Of a stretch of DNA of 64,000 nucleotides, positions 51,676 through 62,070 are shown in pieces (the first letter of the stretch is position 1; the number at the start of each line of letters is the position of its first letter). The translations under genes were made by a program, and so were the position numbers. The stretch comes from Candidatus Dactylopiibacterium sp. (GTDB lineage Bacteria > Pseudomonadota > Gammaproteobacteria > Burkholderiales > Rhodocyclaceae). The DNA lies in the NCBI GenBank assembly GCA_031119555.1, contig JAVHXQ010000006.1, positions 18,475 to 82,474 of the forward strand, in the 5' to 3' direction. The notes beneath the pieces are model-generated. The model was given only the letters and a program-made list of their open reading frames with translations. It ran no database searches and was not told the origin of the DNA.

Positions 51676-52836
51676 ATGGCTGATTACCTCTTTACGTCCG
51701 AATCGGTGTCCGAAGGCCACCCCGACAAGGTTGCCGACCAGATCTCGGACTCGATCCTCGACGCCATCTTCGAGCAGGACCCGCGCTCGCGCGTGGCCGC
51801 CGAAACCCTCTGCAACACGGGGCTCGTGGTGCTCGCCGGCGAGATCACCACCAACGCGCACGTCGATTACATCCAGGTCGCGCGCGACACCATCCGCCGC
51901 ATCGGCTACGACAACACCGAGTACGGCATCGATTACAAGGGCTGCGCGGTCATGGTCTGCTATGACAAGCAGTCCAACGACATCGCCCAGGGCGTCGACC
52001 AGGCTTCGGACGACCACCTGAACCAGGGGGCCGGCGACCAGGGCCTGATGTTCGGCTACGCCTGCGACGAAACGCCCGAACTCATGCCCGCGCCGATCTA
52101 TTACGCGCACCGCCTCATGCAGCGCCAGAGCGAGCTGCGCAAGGACGGCCGCCTGGCCTGGCTGCGCCCGGACGCAAAGAGTCAGGTCACCTTCCGCTAC
52201 GTCGATGGCCGCCCCGTGGAAATCGACACCGTGGTCATCTCCACGCAGCACGCGCCGGAAGTCTCGCAACAGACCATCCGCGAAGCCGTCATCGAAGACA
52301 TCATCAAGCCCACGCTGCCGGCCGAGTTCCTCAAGAACACGAACTACCTGGTCAATCCGACGGGGCGCTTCGTCATCGGCGGCCCGCAAGGCGATTGCGG
52401 CCTGACCGGCCGCAAGATCATCGTCGACACCTACGGCGGCGCCTGCCCGCACGGCGGCGGCGCTTTCTCGGGCAAGGATCCGTCCAAGGTCGACCGCTCG
52501 GCCGCCTATGCCGCGCGCTACGTCGCCAAGAACGTCGTGGCCGCCGGGCTGGCGCGCCAGTGCCAGGTGCAGGTGGCGTATGCCATCGGCGTGGCCCGGC
52601 CGATGAACGTGACCGTGTTCACCGAAGGCACGGGGGTGATCCCCGACGCGGAGATCGCGCGCCTCGTCAACGAGCATTTCGACCTGCGTCCCAAGGGCAT
52701 CGTGCAGATGCTCGACCTGCTGCGCCCGATCTACGCGAAGACCGCCGCCTATGGCCACTTCGGCCGCGCCGAGCCGGAATTCACGTGGGAAGCCACCGAC
52801 AAGGCCGCCGTGCTGCGCAAGGCCGCCGGTCTGTAA
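51676..52836 (+). CDS. metK: S-adenosylmethionine synthetase
   Basis: 386 residues with the ATP-site N-terminus [30 protein letters not shown], and the glycine-rich loop [22 protein letters not shown]. It makes SAM from methionine and ATP. ATG 51676 follows GGAG. It is controlled by the leader described above and starts the activated-methyl-cycle group metK-ahcY-tlyA-metF. Confidence 0.98.
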   Translation: MADYLFTSESVSEGHPDKVADQISDSILDAIFEQDPRSRVAAETLCNTGLVVLAGEITTNAHVDYIQVARDTIRRIGYDNTEYGIDYKGCAVMVCYDKQSNDIAQGVDQASDDHLNQGAGDQGLMFGYACDETPELMPAPIYYAHRLMQRQSELRKDGRLAWLRPDAKSQVTFRYVDGRPVEIDTVVISTQHAPEVSQQTIREAVIEDIIKPTLPAEFLKNTNYLVNPTGRFVIGGPQGDCGLTGRKIIVDTYGGACPHGGGAFSGKDPSKVDRSAAYAARYVAKNVVAAGLARQCQVQVAYAIGVARPMNVTVFTEGTGVIPDAEIARLVNEHFDLRPKGIVQMLDLLRPIYAKTAAYGHFGRAEPEFTWEATDKAAVLRKAAGL

Positions 52837-52880
52837 CCCGTTGCGCGGAGGGGCCGTGCCGCCTCCGCGCAGCTTCGGGC

Positions 52881-52886
52881 TATAAT
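52881..52886 (+). promoter_or_regulatory. -10 element before the SAH riboswitch
   Basis: A perfect TATAAT lies 9 bases before the riboswitch. No good -35 is seen at the right distance (GCCGCC at 17 bases), so either an activator or an extended -10 supports it. Confidence 0.5.
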
Positions 52887-52894
52887 CGCCCGCT

Positions 52895-52980
52895 TTCCGA
52901 GGAGCGCTGCGAGCTCGCGTCCGCGATCCCAGGCTCGGAACCCCGGCAATGCCGGGTCGGCTTCAACTGCGCTCACCTGT
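52895..52980 (+). ncRNA. SAH (S-adenosylhomocysteine) riboswitch
   Basis: The consensus parts are present in order: CCGAGGAGCGCTGC (52897-52910), CCAGGCTCGG (52929-52938), a CCCGGC hairpin, and AACTGCGCTCACC (52965-52977). CCGAG pairs with CTCGG, and GAGCGC with GCGCTC as the pseudoknot. SAH binding turns on genes for SAH recycling, and ahcY follows directly, the classic target in beta- and gammaproteobacteria. Confidence 0.92.
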
Positions 52981-53060
52981 TCAACCGTGCCGGCACGGGA
53001 TGACGGTGAGCATGCCCTGCGCTCCCCCTCCTGCCCGGCCACCTGTTCGAGGAGAACACC

Positions 53061-54461
<1,401 letters not shown>

Positions 54462-54529
54462 GCCTTGCCGGAACCCGGCGCGCGCGGGCCGATCACGGCG
54501 CGGCGCGCTGGCGCCCGTCTGCCGTCACG

Positions 54530-55369
54530 ATGGACTCCTTCCACGCCCGCCAACACCGGCCCCGTGCCGCCGCGACCCCCGACGCCCCGGCGCCGGAGCG
54601 CGCGGCGCCGCGCGCCGACCAGTTGCTCGTCGAGCTGGGGCTGGCCGCTTCGCGCACCGCCGCGCGGCGGCTCATCGAGGCGGGCCGCGTGAGCTGGCGC
54701 GACGTGGGCGGCGCGCGAGTGGTAGGCAAGCCGTCGGACAGCGTGCCGGCCTCGGCCGACATCCTGATCGAGCCCGACGCCTCCGATCGCTTCGTGTCGC
54801 GGGGCGGACTCAAGCTCGCGGGCGCGCTCACCGCGTGCGGCGTGGCCGTGGCCGGGCGGCACTGCCTGGATGTCGGCCAGAGCACGGGCGGCTTCACCGA
54901 CTGCCTGCTGCAGGCGGGCGCGGCGCGAGTCACGGGTGTGGAGGTCGGTCACGGCCAGCTGCATCCGCGCCTAGCGCACGAACCCCGCAACCGCACGCTG
55001 GAAGGGCTCAACGCGCGCGAGCTAGACGCCGCGCTGCTCGGCTCCGCCATGCCCGCCGCCGGCTTCGACCTCATCGTCTGCGACGCCAGCTTCATCTCGC
55101 TCGCGCTCCTGCTGCCGCGCTGGCCCGCGCTGCTGGGCCGTGGCGGTGAGGTGCTCTCGCTCGTGAAGCCCCAATTCGAGGTCGGGCCGCAAGGCGTCGG
55201 GCGCGGCGGCATCGTGCGCGACGCAAGTCTGTATGCCGGCGTGGAGCGGCGTATCCGCGCGCTCTGCGCAGATGCCGGTCTGGCAGTGCTGCATTGGTGT
55301 GACAGCCCGATCACGGGCGGAGATGGCAATCGAGAATTTTTCGTTCACGCCCGCAAGGCGGAACGCTGA
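54530..55369 (+). CDS. tlyA: TlyA-family rRNA methyltransferase / hemolysin-like protein
   Basis: 279 residues: S4 RNA-binding domain (30-90, RADQLLVELGLAASRTAARRLIEAGRVSW) and an FtsJ-type methyltransferase domain with GRHCLDVGQSTGGFTDCLLQAGA, IVCDASFISL and VKPQFEVG. Some homologues make 2'-O-methylcytidine in 16S and 23S rRNA. The place between ahcY and metF is common in betaproteobacteria and puts a SAM user under methyl-cycle control. Confidence 0.92.
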   Translation: MDSFHARQHRPRAAATPDAPAPERAAPRADQLLVELGLAASRTAARRLIEAGRVSWRDVGGARVVGKPSDSVPASADILIEPDASDRFVSRGGLKLAGALTACGVAVAGRHCLDVGQSTGGFTDCLLQAGAARVTGVEVGHGQLHPRLAHEPRNRTLEGLNARELDAALLGSAMPAAGFDLIVCDASFISLALLLPRWPALLGRGGEVLSLVKPQFEVGPQGVGRGGIVRDASLYAGVERRIRALCADAGLAVLHWCDSPITGGDGNREFFVHARKAER

Positions 55370-55382
55370 GGACCCCCCGATC

Positions 55383-56219
55383 ATGAGCAAGAAGCTGGAT
55401 TTCAGCCTGGAATTCTTCCCCCCCGCCACCACCGAAGGTGTCGAGAAGCTGCGCGGCGTGCGCGCCGAGCTCGCCGCCCTGGCACCCGAGTTCTTTTCCG
55501 TGACCTATGGCGCGGGCGGCTCCACGCGCGACCGCACGTTGCAGGTCGTGCGCGAGATCCGTGCCGCCGGCCTCGACGCCGCGCCGCACCTGTCGTGCAT
55601 CGGCGCCAGCCAGCAGAGCATCCGCGAGCATCTCGCCGAATTCCGCGAGATCGGCGTGCGGCGCATCGTCGCGCTGCGCGGCGACCTGCCCTCCGGCATG
55701 GCCGATCCGGGCGAGTTCCGCTATGCCAACGAACTCGTCGAGTTCATCCGGCGCGAGTCCGGCGACGAGTTCCTCATCGAGGTGGCCGCCTACCCGGAAA
55801 TGCATCCGCAGGCGCGCAACTTCGGTGCCGACCTCAAGGCCTTCGTGCGCAAGGTCCATGCGGGCGCCAACTCGGCGATCACGCAGTACTTCTACAATGC
55901 CGACGCCTACTTCGCTTTCGTGGATGCGGTGCGCCGCGCCGGCGTCGAGATCCCCATCGTGCCCGGCATCATGCCGATCGCCAGCTACAGCAAGCTGTCG
56001 CGGTTCTCCGAAAGCTGCGGCGCCGAGATTCCGCAATGGATGCGGCGCAAGTTCGAGAGCTTCGGCGACGACGCCGAGAGCGTGCGCGCCTTCGGCCTGG
56101 ACGCCGTGAGCCAGCTCTGCGAACGCCTGATCCAGGGCGGCGCGCCCAGCCTGCACTTCTACACGCTGAACCAGGCGGGCCTGACGCGGGAACTCTGCCG
56201 TCGGGCCGGGCTTGCCTGA
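55383..56219 (+). CDS. metF: 5,10-methylenetetrahydrofolate reductase
   Basis: 278 residues with LEFFPPATTEGVEKL, FFSVTYGAGGSTRDRTL, LRGDLP, and TQYFYNADAY, the FAD and folate sites of MetF. It makes 5-methyl-THF for homocysteine methylation, closing the methyl cycle begun by metK and ahcY. It follows tlyA after 13 bases and is likely on the ahcY transcript, hence also under the SAH riboswitch. Confidence 0.97.
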   Translation: MSKKLDFSLEFFPPATTEGVEKLRGVRAELAALAPEFFSVTYGAGGSTRDRTLQVVREIRAAGLDAAPHLSCIGASQQSIREHLAEFREIGVRRIVALRGDLPSGMADPGEFRYANELVEFIRRESGDEFLIEVAAYPEMHPQARNFGADLKAFVRKVHAGANSAITQYFYNADAYFAFVDAVRRAGVEIPIVPGIMPIASYSKLSRFSESCGAEIPQWMRRKFESFGDDAESVRAFGLDAVSQLCERLIQGGAPSLHFYTLNQAGLTRELCRRAGLA

Positions 56220-56236
56220 AAAGATGGGCGCCGGAC

Positions 56237-56265
56237 TTGACGGATGCAAGATCGGCACCTATAAT
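56237..56265 (+). promoter_or_regulatory. Promoter of the tRNA-Lys pair
   Basis: TTGACG (56237-56242) and TATAAT (56260-56265) with a 17-base spacer, about 20 bases before the first tRNA. It is near consensus, as expected for stable RNA. Confidence 0.85.
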
Positions 56266-56285
56266 GCCGATTCTTCGCTTTCGGC

Positions 56286-56361
56286 GGGTCGTTAGCTCAG
56301 TTGGTAGAGCAGCGGACTTTTAATCCGTTGGTCACAGGTTCAAGTCCTGTACGGCCTACCA
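56286..56361 (+). tRNA. tRNA-Lys (anticodon TTT)
   Basis: 76 bases including encoded CCA. The acceptor GGGTCGT pairs with ACGGCCT, D-arm TAGCTCAGTTGGTAGAGC, anticodon loop CTTTTAA giving TTT, T-arm CAGGTTCAAGTCCTG. It reads AAA and AAG. Confidence 0.97.
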
Positions 56362-56382
56362 CCCTCCAGCGAAGCAGGTTTC

Positions 56383-56458
<76 letters not shown>

Positions 56459-56489
56459 GACAGGCGTTTGCGAACAGACGCTGACACAG

Positions 56490-56519
56490 AAAGCCCGGCT
56501 CAAACGAGTCGGGCTTTTT
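56490..56519 (+). terminator. Intrinsic terminator after the tRNA-Lys genes
   Basis: AAAGCCCG and CGGGCTTT form a GC-rich stem around GCTCAAACGAGT, followed by TTTTT. It ends the tRNA transcript. Confidence 0.92.
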
Positions 56520-56854
56520 GCATTGGGGCACTGTAACCGTAAGCGCGCGCGACTTCTGGCACCGTTTTGCGAAACGGATGGCAGCGGTGGAATCGCGCCC
56601 GTTTGCCCTCTGCGGGGGGGGGGGCGCAACGAGGCGTGGCTTGCGCGCTGCGCGAGGCGGGTTTGGCGCCCTTTTGCCGTCCTGGAAGAGCCCGTGCCGT
56701 ATCCCCGTTCGTAACACGGGTTGGCGCACCGCGCCTGGCGGGCTGGCGGTGGTGCCGCGCGCGGGCGGCTTGCCGCAAGCCGACCGGCGCCGGGTGTGCG
56801 TCAACGAAAACGCCCGGCCGATGAGGGCCGGGCGCGGGGTGCCGTGAAGGCGGC
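56520..56854. other. Intergenic region with a G11 run
   Basis: No gene is supported. It has a homopolymer of 11 G at 56614-56624, which is unstable in replication and sequencing. The chemotaxis receptor ends at its far side and the tRNA terminator lies at its near side. Confidence 0.5.
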
Positions 56855-58744
56855 TCAGATGCGGAAATTCGCGAACTGGGCGTGCAGGTCGGTCGCCATG
56901 ACGCTGAGGTTCTGGATCTCGTCGGCCGCGCTCTGCAGGGCGGCGTCGGAGCTGAGCGTCTGGCCCGTGATCCTTTCGGCGGCCTGGGCCATGGAGCTGG
57001 TGGCCGCGAGCTGCTCGCGCGTGGCGAGGGCGATTTCTTCCATCTTGGCGACCACTTCGCCCATGTTGTGGCGGATGCCCTCGATGCGGCCGGCGGCTTC
57101 GGACGCGTGGCCGGCGCCGCTGCGCACGGTGGTGAGCGTGGCGTGCATGCTCGCCACCGATTGCTGGGTTTCCGTGTGCACGGTGGCGATCATGCCGGTG
57201 ATCTGTACGGTCGCGCTGCGCGTGCGCTCGGCGAGCTTGCGCACCTCGTCGGCCACCACCGCGAAGCCGCGTCCCTGCTCACCCGCGCGCGCCGCTTCGA
57301 TGGCGGCGTTGAGCGCGAGCAGGTTGGTCTGATCGGCGATTTCCTTGATGACTTCGATGATGCTGTTGATCTCGGTGGTGCGCTGACCCAGGCCGTCGAG
57401 CAGCGCGGAGAGGGCCTCGACCTCGCCGGCCGAGTGGGCGGCTTCGCCGGAGACGCTGTGGACGGTGGTGGCGGCGGCTTCGGAGGCTGAATCGGTTTCC
57501 TTGACGAGGGCTTCGGCGTCGTTCGAGTTGTCGGCGATGTGCGAGGTGCTGACCGTGATCTGCTCGATCGCGGCGGCGTTCTGCGTGGTGAGTTCGGCGA
57601 GCTGGCGCGAATCCTCGGAGAGCGTGGCGACGGTGCGGTTGATGTGATCGAGGCCGTCGGTGAGCCGGCTCGATTCGCTGCGGATGTGCAGGAACATGGT
57701 GCGCAGCTGGTCGAGGAAGCGGTTGAAGGCCTGCGCGGTCTCGGCCACTTCGTCGTGACCGTGGATCTCGATCTTGTGGGTCAGGTCGCCGCCGCCGTTG
57801 GCGATGTCGACCATGGTGTCGTGGATGTGGCGGATGCTGACGAGCATGCGCGAGAGCGTGACGCTCACGACCACGATGACGAGCACGATCACCGCCGCGA
57901 TGCTCGCGAGCCCCTGCCACAGCAGCGGCGTGAGCGGGGCGAGCGCGATGCCCTTGTCGACGATGAGCACGAGGCGCAGGCCGTTGCTGCCCTCGATGGC
58001 GCGCACGCGCACGAACTTCGCATCGCCGCCCAGGCGCACTTCGCTGAGCGCGTCGGTCTTGGCAAGGGCGTCGAGGCCGGCGGCCGCGAACTCGGGCGCG
58101 AGGCCGGCGGCGGGCTTGCCGATGAGCGCCGCGTCGTGGTGCACGAGCACCTGGCCGTCGGGCCCGATCAGCATGGCGTAGCCTTCGCCGACGAGGCGGA
58201 TCTTGAGCACGCTGTCCACGATGTCGTCGAGCGCCACGTCGGTGCCGAACACGCCCAGCAGCTGGCCGTTCTTGCGCACCGGCGCCACGAAGGAAAGCAC
58301 CAGCTGTCGCGTCGTGGCGTCGACGTAGGGCGGCGTCATGATCGTGCCGCCGGCGGCCGCGCCGTCACGGTACCAGGGCCGCGAGGTGGGGTCGTAGCCG
58401 GCGGGCAGCTGCATCGGGTGATCGGTGACCATCTGCTTGTCGGGCATGCCCAGGTAGGCTGCCTGGAACTTGCCGGCCTGCGCGGTCTGCACGATCGCGG
58501 CCTGCGGCGTGTCGGCCGCTTCGACGGCGCGCGCGCCGGCCGTGACGAGTGCGAGGCGCGCGCTGATCCACTCGCGGATCAGGTGGCTGGTGCCCGCCTC
58601 GGTGGCATTGACCTCATTGGTGATGCTCGAGTCGATGAGCTGGCTGCGCATCTGGAGATAGCTCCCCAGCGAAACGGCCAGCGTGGCCAGAGTGGTAAGG
58701 GCGACGACGGCGCCGGTGAGCTTGGCGCGCAGGGTCCATTTCAT
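56855..58744 (-). CDS. Methyl-accepting chemotaxis protein with dCache sensor
   Basis: 629 residues. A first membrane helix (10-30), a periplasmic dCache domain (35-275) with the ligand-binding signature [39 protein letters not shown] arrangement (WY, D, F), a second helix (278-300), a HAMP domain, and a signalling domain whose hairpin tip reads [47 protein letters not shown]. It sends signals to CheA/CheW. The ligand is unknown, but RPWY-type dCache domains often bind amino acids. GGAG lies before ATG 58744. No other che or flagellar gene is in the window. Confidence 0.94.
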   Translation of the reverse strand: MKWTLRAKLTGAVVALTTLATLAVSLGSYLQMRSQLIDSSITNEVNATEAGTSHLIREWISARLALVTAGARAVEAADTPQAAIVQTAQAGKFQAAYLGMPDKQMVTDHPMQLPAGYDPTSRPWYRDGAAAGGTIMTPPYVDATTRQLVLSFVAPVRKNGQLLGVFGTDVALDDIVDSVLKIRLVGEGYAMLIGPDGQVLVHHDAALIGKPAAGLAPEFAAAGLDALAKTDALSEVRLGGDAKFVRVRAIEGSNGLRLVLIVDKGIALAPLTPLLWQGLASIAAVIVLVIVVVSVTLSRMLVSIRHIHDTMVDIANGGGDLTHKIEIHGHDEVAETAQAFNRFLDQLRTMFLHIRSESSRLTDGLDHINRTVATLSEDSRQLAELTTQNAAAIEQITVSTSHIADNSNDAEALVKETDSASEAAATTVHSVSGEAAHSAGEVEALSALLDGLGQRTTEINSIIEVIKEIADQTNLLALNAAIEAARAGEQGRGFAVVADEVRKLAERTRSATVQITGMIATVHTETQQSVASMHATLTTVRSGAGHASEAAGRIEGIRHNMGEVVAKMEEIALATREQLAATSSMAQAAERITGQTLSSDAALQSAADEIQNLSVMATDLHAQFANFRI

Positions 58745-59523
58745 GATGTGCTCCGCAGGGAAGGGGTTACACAGGCAGGCGTGGCGATGGCCGTGTCGCG
58801 TGAATCGGGCGCGCTGACGGTTCGCAAAGGCGCCGGAATCCGGCGGTGGGGCTTCATCACGTTTTCCTTTCCCGGTGCCTGGACCTTCGGAGGGAGGTCA
58901 TCCTCGTGGGGCGGAGTGCCCCGGATATCGCCGGGCGGGTTGCCGGGCAGCCGCGAACGCTTCGCGGTGGTGTTGCATTGACGCGGGCAGGTGCGTTTTC
59001 CTGCTGGCGGGCCTACCCGCGTCGGTCGGCATCATCCTGACCTGTTTTGTGGTTGTCTATTCCACGGATAAGTGGTCGCCTGACTTGTTTTGGCTATCCC
59101 GATGACGAGGTGATCGCGTCCTCCGGACCCCCGCGCACCGGCTCGGGGAAAAGCCTTCCTGGTCTGCGCTCTGCCACGCGGGCGCCGGCAGGAGGGGGCG
59201 GGCCACGATGGCGAAGGCGCTTTGCGCCCCGTCAGGCCAGGGGCGTTACGGGCGTCGACGAGAATGCCGCCAGGCCGCGCTTGCTGTCCCCTGCTGGCGC
59301 GCTTCGCACGGGGCGGAGCATCGCGCCCGAGCGTGCGACGCCACCGGGCACGGTCTGGATGAGCGGGGGCGGCCGCCCCGTCAGCTACTAGCTAGCGGCA
59401 GGGGCGGCCGGGTTCTTGAAACGAATTGTTTGATGGCGCGAGCATCGGTTTTTATGCCCGTTTCCGGGCGGCGCGCGCGGGCGCTTGCACCGTTCCGGGG
59501 CGGCGCCGTGACGGGCTCGGTCC
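58745..59523. other. Gene-free region of about 780 bases
   Basis: Between the divergently placed start of the chemotaxis gene and the end of the ABC operon. Open frames here are short and low-complexity. A patch near 59035-59105 is less GC-rich than its surroundings and has a repeated CCTGACTTGTTTTG / CCTGTTTTGTGG pattern. There is no Shine-Dalgarno-linked start on either strand that I trust. It may hold an unannotated RNA or be decayed sequence. Confidence 0.4.
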
Positions 59524-60765
59524 TCAGGCCCGCAGCCCTTGCGCGATGGGGCGGCGCAGGCCGAGCGCGGCGGGCACGAGGGCGATCAGGAGGCCGGCGG
59601 CGGCCAGCGCGGCGGCCAGCCGCAGCTCTTCGATGCCCAGTGACACCGGCATGGCGAAGCCCGCGCGCGGGGCGATCCATTGCATCAGCAGCCACGAGGC
59701 GACCCAGCCCAGCGCCAGGCCCGCGGCGGCGCCGGCGGCGACGAGCAGGCTGACTTCGAGCCAGATCACGCAGAACACGTAGCGCGCGCCCGCGCCTATC
59801 GCGCGCAGCACCGCGAACTGCCGCGCGCGGGCCAGAAAGCCCACGAGCAGGGCCATCAGCACCGCCAGCACGACCAGGATCTGCGTGGCCAGCGCGAGCA
59901 GCGACATCATGTCGCGCACGTCGCCCAGCGTGCCGTAGAGGGCGTTGAGGACTTCGGCCGGGAACAGCGCGAGGCTCTCCGGCGTGCGCAACTGGCCGCG
60001 CAGGCCGTAGGCGGCGGAGACGGACTCGGGCTTGACGGCGATGGCGGGTACGCCGGGCAACTGCGTGGCGTCCCACGGCGGGCCGATCTGCGTGCTGCCG
60101 GGCGCGTGGCCAACGGGCAGATCGTGCGCGGCCCAGACGTCTTCGACGGGAACCAGGATGGCGCTGTCCCACGCGTTGTGGCGCGGCGGCAGGCGCCCGA
60201 CCACGGTGTAGGTGAGGTCGTGCTCATGCGCGTGCCCATGATCTTCGTCCTCGTCCCCGTCCTCGTCTGCGTCGTGTGCGTGGATGCCGTGCGCGGGGCG
60301 CAGCGTGGCGCCCGGCGCCAGCGGCACGGCGGCGCCGACCACGGCTTCGCCGCGTCGCGCGAAGAGGCGGCCCGCGCTGGGCGCGAGCGCGCCGCCACGC
60401 TGCGCGAATTCGGCGATGGTGCCCACGATGGGGTGCCCTTGCCAGTTGTCGCCGAAGGCGATGGGCGCGGCATAGCGCACGCCGCGCGCGGTGGTGGCGC
60501 GCGCGAGAACGTCCCCACTCACGAGCGGGATCGCCTGCGGCTTGAGGTACACGCTGCTGAGCACGAGCTGCGTGGGGCTGCCGGGCGCGCCCACGAGCAG
60601 GTCGAAGTCATCGGCCGCGCGCGCGCTGCCCTGGCGCAGTGCGCGCTCCTGCGCGATCACGGCCACGCCGATGGCGACGGCGAGGGCAACAAGGATGAGC
60701 GTGAGGGCCACCAGCAGGCGGTGGCGGCGGTAATCGGCGAGCACGACGGGAAGCGGATTGAACAT
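59524..60765 (-). CDS. FtsX/MacB-type ABC permease with His/Asp/Glu-rich loop
   Basis: 413 residues: N-terminal helix (15-40), a large periplasmic domain, and three C-terminal helices (about 285-400) as in MacB/LolC permeases. The periplasmic domain has an insert of about 24 residues at 160-185 rich in His, Asp and Glu (AHDADEDGDEDEDHGHAHEHD), a likely metal-binding strip. The partner ATPase is encoded just upstream. This resembles the zinc-responsive operon of Pseudomonas (PA4063-PA4066), where the function is linked to zinc supply. Confidence 0.88.
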   Translation of the reverse strand: MFNPLPVVLADYRRHRLLVALTLILVALAVAIGVAVIAQERALRQGSARAADDFDLLVGAPGSPTQLVLSSVYLKPQAIPLVSGDVLARATTARGVRYAAPIAFGDNWQGHPIVGTIAEFAQRGGALAPSAGRLFARRGEAVVGAAVPLAPGATLRPAHGIHAHDADEDGDEDEDHGHAHEHDLTYTVVGRLPPRHNAWDSAILVPVEDVWAAHDLPVGHAPGSTQIGPPWDATQLPGVPAIAVKPESVSAAYGLRGQLRTPESLALFPAEVLNALYGTLGDVRDMMSLLALATQILVVLAVLMALLVGFLARARQFAVLRAIGAGARYVFCVIWLEVSLLVAAGAAAGLALGWVASWLLMQWIAPRAGFAMPVSLGIEELRLAAALAAAGLLIALVPAALGLRRPIAQGLRA

Positions 60766-60789
60766 GGACGTCTCGGACAGGGGCGGAAG

Positions 60790-61536
60790 TCAGGCGGACA
60801 GCGTGCCGGCGCGCAGCGTCAGCACCCGGTCCAGGCGGGCGAGCAGGGCCTCGTCGTGCGACACGGCGACCAGCGTGGCCCCGTGCTCGTGCGCAAGTTC
60901 CAGCAGCAGTTCGCCGATGCGCGCGCGGTTGTCGGGGTCGAGGCTGGCGGTCGGCTCGTCGGCGAGCAGCACGGGGGGCGCGAAGAGCAGCGCGCGCGCC
61001 ACCGCCACGCGCTGGCGTTCGCCTCGCGAGAGCTGCTCGGCGCGCCGCGCCGGGGCGTCGAGGCCGACGCGCTCGAGCAGGGCGTCGGCGCGTCGGCGCA
61101 GGGCGGCGTCCGCGCGCCAGGCGGTGAATTGCGCGGGCAGCAGCACGTTGTGCCGTGCCGACAGACCTTCGACGAGGTGGAAGTCCTGGAACACCAGGCC
61201 CATGCCGCGCTGGCGCCAGTGCGCGAGGCTGGGCGGCGCGCGGCGCGCGAGCTCGGTGTCGCCCCAGCGGATGCTGCCGGCATGGGCGGTTTCGATTCCC
61301 GCGAGGCAGTGCAGCAAGGTGGTCTTGCCGGCGCCCGAGGCGCCCTGGATGCCCAGCGTGGCGCCGGGGGCGAGCGTGAGGGCGTCGATGGCGAAGAGGT
61401 CTTCCGCCTGCCCCGCGAAGCGGTATCGCAGACCGCTCACGGCGAGCGCGCCGGGAGCCGGTGCGGCGGGCAGGGGATGCGTGCCGGACGCGGCGTGGGG
61501 GGCGGGCAGCATGAACGAGGGGGAGGCGCTGGGCAT
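60790..61536 (-). CDS. ABC transporter ATP-binding protein (LolD/MacB type)
   Basis: 248 residues. Walker A GASGAGKTTLLHCL, Q-loop VFQDFHLVEGLS, signature LSRGERQRVAVARALL, Walker B PVLLADEPTAS, and H-loop VAVSHDE. It energises the FtsX-type permease downstream, probably as a mechanotransmission pump. The first 30 residues are a Pro/Ala-rich extension; a later start is possible. It begins 2 bases after the preceding stop. Confidence 0.94.
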   Translation of the reverse strand: MPSASPSFMLPAPHAASGTHPLPAAPAPGALAVSGLRYRFAGQAEDLFAIDALTLAPGATLGIQGASGAGKTTLLHCLAGIETAHAGSIRWGDTELARRAPPSLAHWRQRGMGLVFQDFHLVEGLSARHNVLLPAQFTAWRADAALRRRADALLERVGLDAPARRAEQLSRGERQRVAVARALLFAPPVLLADEPTASLDPDNRARIGELLLELAHEHGATLVAVSHDEALLARLDRVLTLRAGTLSA

Positions 61537-61538
61537 GG

Positions 61539-62012
61539 TCAATGGAGGGGGCGGAAGGTGGCTTCGCGCAGGCGCAGCTGGCTGACGAAGCCGGTGACGG
61601 GATCGGTGAAGCTGCCGGCTTCCAGGCGGCCTTCCACTTCGATGCGTTGCGAGAAATCGGTGGGGATCACGGTCCGGCTGGCGTAGATGACCACGATGTC
61701 GAGCGGCCATTCGGCGTCGGACGAGCAGAAGGGGCAGATCGCGACGGGTTCGCGCGTGAGCACGAAGAAGGTGCTTTCGGGCTTGAGCGGCGGCGCCATG
61801 TAGCCGCGCAGACGCACGCGCTGGCCGCGCAGGGCGAGCGTGCGCTCGGCGAAGACGAGGCCGAGCACGGTGTTCGCCTTGTAGAGGCTGTCGAAGCCGA
61901 GCAGTTCGGCGGCCTGCGCGGGCAGGCCGGCGCCCAGCGCGAGAAGCGCCACGGCGGCGCGGAGGAAGCGGCGGCGGGGGCCGCCGCGCAAGGCGGTGGG
62001 AGGGGCGGTCAC
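61539..62012 (-). CDS. Tat-type exported small protein, DUF3299-like
   Basis: 157 residues from GTG 62012. GGPRRRFLRAAVALLALGAGLPAQA is a twin-arginine-like export signal. The mature protein has beta-rich blocks ALRGQRVRLRGYMAPPLKPESTFFVLTREPVAICPFCSS, including CPFC, and DIVVIY. This resembles the DUF3299 periplasmic proteins that travel with MacB-like ABC genes in zinc-responsive operons. The start is uncertain since no strong Shine-Dalgarno is seen. The two close Cys may bind a metal. Confidence 0.72.
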   Translation of the reverse strand: MTAPPTALRGGPRRRFLRAAVALLALGAGLPAQAAELLGFDSLYKANTVLGLVFAERTLALRGQRVRLRGYMAPPLKPESTFFVLTREPVAICPFCSSDAEWPLDIVVIYASRTVIPTDFSQRIEVEGRLEAGSFTDPVTGFVSQLRLREATFRPLH

Positions 62013-62070
62013 GAAGAATCCGGTGGCGTGACGGGCGGGCGCGTGCGCGAGGCAGGCCCGCCCGGGCGGC

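Noticed and set aside
58745..58900. Sigma-28 promoter or c-di-GMP riboswitch before the chemotaxis gene
   Set aside because: No TAAA-N15-GCCGATAA pattern and no GEMM core could be found on the minus strand.
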